From Rhinopithecus roxellana (Eukaryota; Chordata; Mammalia; Primates; Cercopithecidae): a stretch of DNA of 64,000 bases. The notes under the pieces were generated by a model, which saw only the letters and a program-made list of their open reading frames with translations, was not told where the DNA came from and did not search any database. The stretch covers positions 36,898,611-36,962,610 of the forward strand of contig NC_044555.1 in the NCBI RefSeq assembly GCF_007565055.1, written 5' to 3'. Positions 10,223 to 20,948 of this stretch are shown here, in pieces. The number at the start of each line of letters is the position of its first letter. Within the stretch, counting starts at the first letter, position 1. A program made the translations under genes and the position numbers.

Positions 10223-12050
10223 ATATAATATTAGATGTATAGCATATGTGATTATTGCACTTTCAATTTACAAATGACTCAATTAATCAGAAACAGAATT
10301 ATTCTAATTCCAGTAGTAAAATTAGAAATAATAAAATGCAACTTTTGATATTAAAACAAAATATATGTATGGCAAAGTCATTTTTCTTCTCATATTCTTT
10401 CATGATGAAACATATTTATGTTAAACGAATGGCATCATTAAAGTACCAAATCTAAAATAAACAATATTATTTGTTTTGGAATTTGTATAATGAACTTTAG
10501 CAAAACATTGGACATAATTTTATAAAGAAAATGAAGTACATAATTTACAATACATCAACACATAATTTATGAAAATTAGGTGTAAATTCCTCATAAGTGA
10601 AAGGTCATAGACCTTATTCAGAGTGTATTATTGGCTCTCCAGTCTCTTGAGCCTTCATAAACTAACTGCACGGCCATATATTATAGTCTTGAGTAACTAT
10701 TTTTCTTTTTATGTAATCTCATCTTTCTATGCAAAATTATTTAAATGCATCATTAAAAGCAACACCTGTGTCACATGTGAAAAAGCTAACCAATTTTCCT
10801 ATGCCAGGATACAGTCTGTTGGCCAAGTGACAACACGAGGAACATTACCCAGTGCAAGAACTATCTTTCAGGAATAATTCAAATTCCAATGCATGGAGAA
10901 AATACCATTTTTCCAGTAATACTTCACTACCTCTGACCATAGTGTAAAAGGTAGTAAAATGTTTAGGTGCGAGGAATGTCAAACAAGCCCGATGTCACAA
11001 TTGTGAGGCTTCTCTTTGTCTTTATGACATTATTGTAATCAATATCTCTGTCTTAATTTATAAATTCATTGCATCACTTTTGTAAAAGAACAAAATGTGG
11101 ATTATCATGATGTCAAACATAAAGCTTACAAGAGCCAGATAATTTAGTTTGAGTTTAGCTGTATGTCTTGTCATACTGCTTCAGGGAATTTAATAAATAC
11201 CTTGGTTATCTATGAGGGATAAAAAAGACAATTAATTTACATGTTTCACATCTTTACTTGAAATACCTCATACACTAAAATGTATCAAAGGATAAGATTA
11301 GAAAGGAAATGTTATGTTTAATGTTTGGTGTCAGATACTTAGTTAGACAAAATATACTGTTCCCATGGATGTTAAAATGCAAATATTGCTGTCAGATTCT
11401 TAAAGCGATATTCTTCTTTATTACTAACAATCTGATTTAAACCATTTATAAGGAGTCTACACATAAAACTTTGAAGACTAAGTGAAAAACAAAATAAAGG
11501 ACAAATGTTCCCAATAATTTTAATGAGACATGTGTGGGTAACAGATACTATAACCATAGATTGATACACATACATCTATTCATTTACATCAAGATTTCGC
11601 TGAAGTTTTAAAATATGCTAAAAAATGCAAGTTAAACATTGGTACCTGGCTTATCATCTTTACAGTCAGACATTACTAAACAGAGAGGTTAGCTTAATTA
11701 AAGGTTAAAGACAAACCAGATTTAGTTATGGGAATGGAGACTTCAAGGTGTATTTAACAATTACGAGATAATTTGATAAACTCGTAAAAAGAATTATCTC
11801 CTCTGTTTCTTAAGATATAAGTGGCTGAAAATACTAATAATGATAAAAGAACAGAATTATGCACACAGCTTTATTTTTTAATTCATAGAAAAATATTTCA
11901 CGGGTTAATGAAAACAAGCAGTACCTCTTTTATTTATATTTGAAATAAAAGCAAAATGAAATTGATTTTGCCTAAAAGCTAAGTGTATATCCACTAAAAG
12001 TTCCATTTAGAAAAAAATAATAATAATGGAAAAATAAGAATGCTATTATT
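10223..12050. other. AT-rich unique sequence
   Basis: About 1.8 kb with no repeat or gene recognised. The open frames at 10255-10455 and 10623-10877 are short, AT-driven and show no domain. Confidence 0.55.
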
Positions 12051-12054
12051 ATAT

Positions 12055-12168
12055 TAGCATAGCATTTAACATCTACAGTGTCTAAGGGGCACTGCTAAAT
12101 TCTTTGCAATAGTTGCTATTGGTATTTATATTTTACAAATGAGTAAACAGACTTTAAGAGGTTAAATG
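12055..12168 (+). mobile_element. MIR remnant cut by an L1
   Basis: ATTTTACAAATGAGTAAACAG followed by TTTAAGAGGTTAAATGAT resembles the MIR core before the L1 5' end interrupts it. Confidence 0.5.
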
Positions 12169-13755
12169 ATTGGAGCTGAGCAAGATGGCCAACTAGAAGC
12201 AGCCAGGTGGAACGGCTGCCGCTGAGGGATCCTGACAGCTGCTGCACTCCTAACATATCTTCAGAGGAAAGGCACTGAGATTGGACAAAGGGAAGACAAA
12301 AATGGGCTGAAGTGGGAGGAAGCTGGGAATACTGCAAGTGTCTACTGTGCAGCAGGACTCGTTCCTGGCCCCCAGTAACTCTTAGGGAACATGTAAGTCG
12401 AACTGGTAAGGAGCAATTAGCTCTCACCATGGACTTCTAGAATCCCAGCAGTAGGAAACAATTTGACCACCACAGACGCTTGCATTGGCAGAGACAGTTG
12501 CTTAGAGAAGTGGTAGGGGCAGTATTTCATTCAGTGGGGAGCGCAGAGGGTTTGGTGTGGGAGCATCTGTAGCAGAGCATGGTCAGAGACTCTCACACCC
12601 CAGGCTTGGCTTGCTTTAATAGGATAATTTATCCCTAGTGGAACTGTCAGACCTGAACTCGGCAGGCCCATCAGAAGGGGATGGTGCAACCTGTGTACCC
12701 CTTGGTCTACCAGCCTGTCCCGGAGGCCCAGCCTGACTCTACCTCCTTGCAGTGCAACCTCTGTTGCCCTGTGGACTCACATCATAGCTCCTGCACTGGT
12801 GGACTGCACCACACTGGCAGAGAGCTCCAGCAGAGCAGAGCCCATGGCCATGCACTAGCCCACACCCTCCCTCTCCCAACTACATCTAGCCCCAGGTCCA
12901 CAGCCACTCCTCATATTGCCTTGCTGGTGAGTGTGTGTAACGTGGCTTTTGCATTCCCTGTCCCCTCAGTGTGTGTGGGATGTGTGTGCGTGGGGTGTGT
13001 GTGTGTGTGTGTGTGTGTACCCTGCCCTTCCACTGCTGCCAGCATGAGTTCACTCTGCCTCCTCTCTCCCCACTGTACTGTCATTGCAGTCAGAGCCTTG
13101 GTGGGAACAGAGCCCACCAGTCCCACCTTTACCAGGCACCTGCCCCTGTGCCAATGTTGTTGTCAGAGTGAAACCAGGAACAGAGAACAGCAGACCCTCC
13201 CACTCCCTGAGTGGGGACCTCTGCCTGCCTGAGTGCACACAGAGGGTGCACAAAGACCTGCACCTGACAGCATCCAGCCCTTGCGCTAAAACCACCACCA
13301 GCATGACCACATGCATAGTTGACAGAAGGCATCTCCATCCTAGAGAACCATGCTGCCTCTGTCACTGCTGTGAATGTCTGCAGGGAGACCAGTACCCCAA
13401 TATCCACTAGCACCCTGCCACAGCAAACATGCATGTACCACACAGTGCTGCCGCTGTCACCGCTGCTGGCATATGCAAACAAGGACAGATCCCGCAGCCA
13501 TTGACCTACCAAATGTTTTGACTGGCACCAGCCATCAAAGTTTAGTCTGGGAGCATTTCGGTCTCCCTGGCACATTGGGTTCCTAACTTTGAGGAGCCAG
13601 AGAACAGTCAGGGCCCAATACCAGTCTCCCACAGTTATAGCATGCAGTACAGAAATTAGGAGTGGAGCCTTGGCCCCCTAAATTCTTCCAGAAATGAACC
13701 CAGTTGACTGAACCAAGCTTGTACCACAACCAAACACTCAAGGTCATCTAATAGG

Positions 13756-13758
<3 letters not shown>
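12169..13758 (+). promoter_or_regulatory. L1P 5'UTR (ancestral L1 promoter)
   Basis: About 1.6 kb of relatively GC-rich sequence between the L1 start and the A-run at 13759. In intact L1s this region holds an internal RNA polymerase II promoter. Whether anything remains active here cannot be judged from sequence alone. The 183-residue open frame at 12681-13232 lies inside it and is not an L1 protein. Confidence 0.6.
12969..13019. repeat. (TG)n-rich microsatellite in the L1 5'UTR
   Basis: Interrupted TG units (with GGGA and GCGTGGGG breaks) and then a pure run to 13018. Confidence 0.95.

Positions 13759-13793
<35 letters not shown>
13759..13793. repeat. A-run of 35
   Basis: An uninterrupted A homopolymer just before the GAAGCTCACAAAACAGCAAC block that precedes ORF1. 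It is internal to the L1, so it is not an A-tail. Its length is prone to sequencing error. Confidence 0.95.
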
Positions 13794-13795
<2 letters not shown>

Positions 13796-13904
13796 AGCTC
13801 ACAAAACAGCAACTTTGAAGACTAAAGGAACATCAGCCCACAAAGACAAGAAAGAACAGTGCAAAAACTCTGACAACTCTAAAAGCCAGAAAGTCTGTCT
13901 TCTT

Positions 13905-14850
13905 TCCTCCAAATGACCACACTAGCTCTCTAGCAACAGTTCTTCACTGGGCTGAAATAGCTGACATGACAGAAATTGAATTCAGAATATGAATAGAAAC
14001 TAAGATCCTTGAGATGCAGGAGTACATTGAAATCCAATTCAAGGAAGGTAAGAATCACAATAAAATGACATAACAACTAACAAACAAAATAAGTATTTAT
14101 AGAAAATAATATACTGAGCTCATAGAGCTGAAAAACAAACTACAAAAATTTCATAATGCAATCACAAGTATGAATAGTAGAACTGACCAAGCTATGGAAT
14201 GAATCTCAGAGCATGAAGGTCAGCTTTCTAAAATAACACAGTTAGACAAGAATAGGGAAAAAAGAATTAAAAGGAATAAATAAAACCTCCAAAAATATGG
14301 AATTATGAAAAAAGAACAAATCTATGAAGCATTATTATCCGTGAAAAAGATGAGGAGAATGTAAGCAACTTTGAAATCATATTTCAGGATACCATCCATG
14401 GTCACTTCCCTGACCTAGTTATACAGGCCAAGAATCAAATTCAGAAAATTCAGAGAACCTCCATAAGATACTTTACAAGAAGATCATTCCGAACACAATC
14501 ATCAGATTCTCCAAGGTCAAAATTAAAAAAAAAATTTAAAGGCAACTAGAGAAGAGTCAGGTCACCTAGAAAAAAGAACTCCATCATGCTAACAGCAGAC
14601 CTCTCAGCAGAAACCTTACAAGCCAGAAAAGATTGGGGGCCTATATTCAATATTCTTAACAAAATTTCAACCCAGAGTTTCATATCTGGCCAAACTAAGC
14701 TTCCTAAGTGAAGGAGAAATGACATTATTTTCAGACAAGCAAATGCTGAGGGAATTCATTACCAACCGACCTGCCTTACAAGAGCCTCCGATGGAAGCAC
14801 TAAATGTGGAAAGGAAAGGCAGTTACCAGCCACTACAAAAACATACTGAA
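13905..14850 (+). pseudogene. L1 ORF1 remnant (RNA-binding protein)
   Basis: ORF1p is the trimeric RNA chaperone of the L1 ribonucleoprotein. The C-terminal domain is the clearest part: codons at about 14586-14840 correspond to the ADLSAETLQAR region, the SEGE/IFRQANAEG-like block and the ...RSYQPLQKH end in conceptual translation. Several frame shifts and stops prevent one continuous reading frame. The exact start is not determined. Confidence 0.7.
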
Positions 14851-14889
14851 TTACACAGACCAGTGACACTATAAAGAGCCACACAAACA

Positions 14890-15905
14890 AGCCTGCAAAA
14901 TAACCAGCTAACATGATGATGATAGAATCAAATCCATACATATCAGTACTAACCTTGAATATAAACAAGCTAAATGTCCTCAATTAAAAGGCACAGAGTG
15001 ATAAGTTGCATAAAGAACCAAGACCCACTGTTATGTTGTCTTCGAGAGACACATCTCACATGCAGTGACACCCATGAGCTCAAAATAAAGGGATAGAAAA
15101 AATATACAAACAAATGGAAAACAAAAAAGCAGGGATTTCAATCCTAATTTTAAACCAACAAATATAGCAAAAAGACAAAGATGGGCATCACATAATGGTA
15201 AAGGGTTCAATTCAACAAGAAGACCTTACTGTCCTAAATATATATGCACCCAACACATTAGCACCCAGATTCATAAAACAAGTTTTTAGAGACCATCAAA
15301 GAGACTTAGACTCCCACAAAATAATAGTGGGAGATTTCAACACCCACTGACATTATTAGGCAGATAATTCATAAAGATATTTAGGAACTAAACTCAGCAC
15401 TGGATCAAATGTACCTAATAGACGTTTACAGAAATCTCTACCCAAATACCACAGAATGTACATTATTCTCAATGCCACTCAGCATATACTCTAAAATTGA
15501 CCACATAATCGGACACAAAACACTCTTCAGCAAATGCTAAAGAACTGAAATAATAAAAATCACTCCCTCAGATCATTGCACTATCAAATTAGGAAGCAAG
15601 ACTAAGAAAATTGCTCAAAACCGTAGAATTAAATGGAAATTATAGAATTTGTTCATGTCATGAATGACTTTTGGGTAAATAATGAAATTGAGGCAGACAT
15701 CATAAAGTTATTTGAAACTCATAAGAACACAGATACAATATACCAGAATCTCTGGGACACAACTAAGGGAGTGTTAAAATGGAAATTTATAGCACTAAAT
15801 GCCCACATCTAAAAGTTAAAAAAAAAAAATCTCAATTGAACCACCTACCATCACAACTAAAGAAAACTACAGAAGCAAGAGCAAACCAAGCCCAAAATGC
15901 TTTCA
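14890..15905 (+). pseudogene. L1 ORF2 endonuclease-domain remnant
   Basis: The start of ORF2 encodes an apurinic-type endonuclease that nicks target DNA. The motif Val-Gly-Asp-Phe-Asn-Thr-His is readable at about 15321-15346 (ATAGTGGGAGATTTCAACAC). The remnant stops near 15905, before the reverse transcriptase domain. Stops and shifts make it non-coding. Confidence 0.7.
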
Positions 15906-16027
15906 CCCTATAATAGCATATCTGGTGAAAATATCTTGTAAACATGAAGGAGAAATAAAGACTTCCCCCCAAAAAAATAAAGCTGAAGGATTTTAACAAC
16001 ACCAGACCTGTCCTTCAAGAAATGCTA

Positions 16028-16325
16028 GGCCGGGCGCGGTGGCTCAAGCCTGTAATCCCAGCACTTTGGGAGGCCGAGACGGGCGGATCACAAGGTCAGG
16101 AGATTGAGACCATCCTGGCTAATACGGTGAAACCCCGTCTCTACTAAAAAATACAAAAAAACTAGCCGGGCGAGGTGGCAGGCGCCTGTAGTCCCAGCTA
16201 CTCGGGAGGCTGAGGCAGGAGAATGGCGTAAACCCGGGAGGCGGAGCTTGCAGTGAGCTGAGATCCGGCCACTGCACTCCAGCCTGGGCGACAGAGCGAG
16301 ACTCCGTCTCAAAAAAAAAAAAAAA
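16028..16325 (+). mobile_element. AluY, Old World monkey type
   Basis: A full-length Alu starting GGCCGGGCGCGGTGGCTCAA and ending in a pure A-tail. It has a perfect 11-bp TSD AAGAAATGCTA (16017-16027 and 16326-16336). It carries the OWM-type variants GGCTCAAGCC, ACTAGCCGGGCGAGG and GATCCGGCC. The A box and B box of the polymerase III promoter lie in the left monomer. Confidence 0.95.
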
Positions 16326-18269
16326 AAGAAATGCTAAAGAGAGTACCTCAATTAAAAATAATAGAATATTAATGAGAAACAAGAATTCTTACAAAGGTAC
16401 AAAACTCACTGGCAATAGTAACAAAAAATACAGAATATTATCACACTGTAACTGTGGTGTGTAAACTATTCTTATCATAAGTAGAAATACTAAAACAGGA
16501 AACAATAAAAAATAATAACTACAACTTTTCAAGACCTAGACAGTACAATGATACATAAATAAAAACAGCAAAAGATTAAAAAGTGGGGGAATAAAATGTA
16601 GAGTATTCATGAGTTTCTTTATGTTTTTATGTTTGTTTATACAAACAGTGTTAAATTATTATTATTAGCTTAAAATAATCGGTTATAAGATAGTATTTGC
16701 AAGTTTCATGTAACCTCAAATCAAAAAACAGATAACTGATTAAAAAAAAAATTAAAAAGAAACAAAACTAAATTGTATCACCAGAGAAAATCATCTTAAC
16801 TAAAAGAAAGAAAAAAGGAAGGAAAGAAGGAAGAGAAGGCCACAAAATGTACAGAAAACAAATAACAATACAGCAAGAATAAGCCCTTATTTGTTAATGA
16901 TAACATTTAATGTAAAAACAACTGAACTCTCCAATCAAAAGGCATAGAGTGGATTAACAGATTAAAAAAAACTATATAATCTATTGCCTACAAGAAACAT
17001 ACTTCACATTTAAACACACTCATAGATTGCAAACAAACAGATGGTAAAAGATATTTCACGCCAATAAAAACTAAAAAAGAGTGGTAGTAGCTAGACTTAT
17101 ATCAGACAAATTATATTTCAAGATAAAAACTATGAGACAAAGAAAGTCACTATATAATGATAAATGGGGCAATTCAGGAAAAGGATTCAACAATTGTAAA
17201 CATATATGTACTCAACACTACAACACTTAGATATATACAGCAAATTTTATTGAGCTACAGATAGAGATAGGCCCCAATACAATAATAGGTGGAGACTTCA
17301 ACACCACACTTTCAGCATTGGACCTTTCAGACGGAAAATCAACAACAACAAGAGAAGAAAAAAAAATTGAACTTAATCCTCCCTATAGAACAAAGAAACC
17401 TAATAGTTACAGAAAATTTCACCCTTCTGCTGCAGAATACACATTTTTCTCCTCAGCAAATAGATCATTCTCAAGGAAAGGCCACATGTTAGTTCAAAAA
17501 ACAATTCTTAAAACATTCAAAAAAATCAAAAATGATCAAGCATCTTCTCTGACCACAATGGAATAAAACTAGAAATTAATTACAAGAGAAATTTTGGAAA
17601 CTATACATTCACAGAGAAATTAAACAACATGCTGCTGAATGATCAATGTGTTAATGCAGAAATTAAAAAGAAAATTGAAAAAATTCTTGAAACAAATTAC
17701 AATGGACACACACCATACTGAACCCTATGGAATATAGCAATACCAGTATTTAGAGGGAAGTTTACAGCTGTAAGTGCCTACACTAAAAAATGAGAAAAAC
17801 TTCCAGTAAACAACCTAATGATACATCTCAAACAACAGGCAAAGCAAGAGCAAACAAAATCCAACATTAGTAGAAGAAGAATAATAATAGAAGATAAATC
17901 AATGAAATCAAAACAAAGAAATCAATACAAAAGATCAATGAACTAAAAAGTCATTTTGTTTAAAGTTAAACAAAATTTATTTAAAGTTAAACAAAATTGA
18001 CAAGCCTTTAGCCAGACTAAGAGAAAAGAGAGAAGACCTGAATAAAACCAGAGATGTAAAAGGAGACATTACAACTAATACCACAGGAATTCAAAAGATG
18101 ATTAGTGGCCATTATTAGCAACTATATGCCAATAAATGGAAAAATCTAGAAGAAACTGACAAATCCTAGACACATACAGCCTATCAAGTTTAAACTATTA
18201 AGAAATCCAAAACCTGAACAAAACCATAACAAATAATGAGCTCAAAGCCATAATAAAAATCTTCCAGCA

Positions 18270-20249
18270 TAGAGGAAGTCAAACTATCTCTGTTTGCAGA
18301 TGACATGACCCTATATCTAAAAACAAAACAAAACAAAACATTTTGTCAGCCCCGAAGCTTCTGAAGCTGTTAAGCAACTTCACCAAAGTCTCAGGACACA
18401 AAGTCAATGTGCAAAAATTGCTGGCATTCCTATACATCAACAACAGTCAAGCTGAGAGCCACAAACAAATGCCTATTCACATATGCCACAAAAAGAATAC
18501 AATACCTTGGAATACAGCTATCCAGGGAGGTGAAAAGTCTCTACAAGGAGAACTACAAGCCACTGCTCAAAGAAATCAGAGATGACATAAACAAATGGAA
18601 AAACATTTTATGCTCATAGAAAGAAATGATCAATATCATTAAAATGGTCATCCTGCCCAAAACAATTTATACATTCAATGCTATTCCTACTAAATTATCA
18701 GTGATATTCTTTACAGAAGTAAAATTTTAAGAAACTATTTTAAAATTTATATGGTACCAAAAAATAGCCCTCATAGCCAAGGTAATCATAAACAAAATGA
18801 ACAAAGCCGGAGGCATCATGCTACCTGACTTCAAACTATACTATACCACAGGATTATAGTAACCAGAATGGCATGGCACTGGTACAGGAACAGACACATA
18901 GACAAATGGAATAGAATAGAGAACCCAGAAATAAGACCACATACCCACAAGTCACTCTAAGGAAAGGATTTTCTATTCAATTTCTATTCAATAAACGGTG
19001 TTGACATAACTGGCATATGCAGAAGATTGAAGCTGGGCCCCTTCCTTACACTATATACAAAAATAAACTCAAGATGGATTAAAGACTTAAACATAAAACC
19101 CAAAACTATAAAATTCCTGGAAGACAACCTAGGCAACACCATTCAGGACACAGGCACTGGCAAAGTTTCATAACAAAAATTCCAAAAGCAATTGCAACAG
19201 AAGCAAAAATTGACAAATGAGATCTACTTAAATGACACAGCTTCTGCAAAGCAAAATAAACTATCAACAGAGTAAACAAAGAACCCAAGGAATAACATAA
19301 ATTTTTTGCAAACTATGTGTCTGACAGAGGTATAATATCCAGCATCTATAATGAACTTAAAAAAAATGTACAAAGAAAAAAACAACTCTGATAAAAAGTT
19401 GGCAAAATACATGAACAGACACTTCTCAAAAAGAGGACATACATGTGGTCAACAATCATATGAAAAGAGTTCAGCAACACTGATTGTTAGAGAAATGCAA
19501 ATCAAATCCACAATGAGATACTATCTCACACCAGTCAGAATGGCTATAGTTAAAAAGTCAAATCATAAGAAATGCTGGTGAGGTTGTAGAGAAACAGGAA
19601 AAGTTATCCTCTGGTGGTCAGAGTATAAATTATTTCAGCCACTGTGGAAGACAGTGTGGCAATTACTCAAAGACCTAAAGACAGAAATACCATTTGACCT
19701 AGCAATCCCATTACTGGGAATATATCCAAAGGAATATAAATCATTCTATTATAAAGACACAGGCATGCATATGTTCACTGCAGCACTACTCACAATAGCA
19801 AAGATATGGTATCAACCTAAATGTCAATCAATTATAGACTGGTTAAAGAATATGTGCTACATATACACCATGGAATACTATGCAGCCATAACAAAGAACA
19901 AGATTATGTCTTTTGCAGGAACATGAATCAAGCAGAAGGCCATTATTTTTACTGAAATAACACAGGGCCAGAAAACCAAATACAACATGTTCTCACTTAT
20001 TAGTGAGAGCTAAATTATGAGAACACAAGGACACACAGAAGAGAACACCACACACTGGGGTCTCTTGAAGGATGGAGGGTGGGAGGAGAGATGATCAGGA
20101 GAAACAACTAATGGGTGCTAGGCTTAAAACCTGGGTGATGAAACAAACCGTGCAACAAACCCCTGTGACACAAGTTTACCTATTAACAAACCTGCACTTG
20201 TACCCCTGAACTTAAAAGTTAAAAAAAAAAAAAAAAGAAAAGAAAAAAC
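18270..20249 (+). mobile_element. L1P, 5'-truncated insertion
   Basis: It starts inside ORF2 just upstream of an intact Phe-Ala-Asp-Asp reverse transcriptase box (18292-18303). It runs through the C-terminal region (Ile-Pro-Leu-Leu-Gly-Ile-Tyr-Pro, and Tyr-Thr-Met-Glu-Tyr-Tyr-Ala-Ala near 19865) and a 3'UTR, and ends in an A-rich tail at about 20221-20249. The TSDs are AATCTTCCAGCA (18258-18269) and AATCTTCTAGCA (20250-20261), with one mismatch. The 90-residue frame at 19654-19926 is its ORF2 C-terminus, not a gene. Confidence 0.88.
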
Positions 20250-20647
20250 AATCTTCTAGCAGAAAAAAAACTCAGGACCAGAGGGCTTCACTGCTGACTT
20301 CTAACACATATTTAAGAAAGAACTAATACCAATTCTATTCAAACTATTCTAGAAAATAGAGAAGGAGGGAACACTACAAAACTTGTTCTATGAGGCTAAT
20401 ATTACCCTGATACCAAAACCAACGACACATCAGAAAAAGAAAACAGGCCAATATCACTGATGAATATTGATGCAAAAATCTTCAACAAAATACTAGCAAA
20501 CTGAATTCAAAAGCACATTAAAAACGTCATTAATCATGACTAAGTGGGATCTAACCTAGAGATGCAAGGATGTCTCAATGTATGCAAATCTATATATGGG
20601 ATTCATCATATCAATAGAATAAAAGACAAAAATCATATGATTATTTC

Positions 20648-20948
20648 TTTTTTTTTTTTTCTTTTTGAGATGGAGTCTCACTCTCTCCCCCAGGCTGGAG
20701 TGCAGTGGCCAGATCTCAGCTCACTGCAAGCTCCATCTCCTGGGTTCATGCCATTCTCCTGCCTCAGCCTCCCAAGTAGCTGGGACTACAGGCGCCCGCC
20801 ACCTCGCCTGGCTAGTTTTTTGTATTTTTTAGTAGAGACGGGTTTTCACCGTGTTAGACAGGATGGTCTCGATCTCCTGACCTCGTGATCTGCCCGTCTC
20901 AGCCTCCCAGAGTGCTGGGATTACAGGCGTGAGCCACCGCGCCCAACC
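20648..20948 (-). mobile_element. AluY, antisense
   Basis: A T-run start, then GAGATGGAGTCTCACTCTC through to GAGCCACCGCGCCCAACC. It has a perfect 14-bp TSD CATATGATTATTTC (20634-20647 and 20949-20962). It is inserted in the older L1M. Confidence 0.95.

Larger units (their letters stand above)
12169..15905 (+). mobile_element. L1P, 5' half only (5'UTR, ORF1, ORF2 endonuclease)
   Basis: The 5'UTR begins with GGAGCTGAGCAAGATGGCC, close to the older L1P promoter start, and is GC-richer than its surroundings. It is followed by ORF1 remnants, the inter-ORF region and the first third of ORF2. The L1P sequence then stops without 3'UTR or A-tail near 15905 and passes directly into the ORF1 region of an older L1M. 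That points to a deletion or recombination rather than a normal insertion end. Frameshifts and stops are frequent, so it is inactive. Confidence 0.8.

Noticed and set aside
12681..13632. Long open frames (up to 183 residues) on both strands
   Set aside because: They lie in a GC-richer L1P 5'UTR with a TG repeat, overlap on both strands, and match no L1 protein.
14759..14983. Hydrophobic 74-residue minus-strand frame that looks membrane-like
   Set aside because: It is antisense to the L1 ORF1/inter-ORF region; the apparent hydrophobicity is from reverse-strand reading.
16088..16382. Alu-derived open frames here and over the other Alus (for example 20544, 28352, 35516, 36573, 39748, 51106, 52779, 53115)
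   Set aside because: They all share the typical translated-Alu peptide with SGRISAHCKLRL or SLQAPPPGFTPF; there is no evidence of exonisation.
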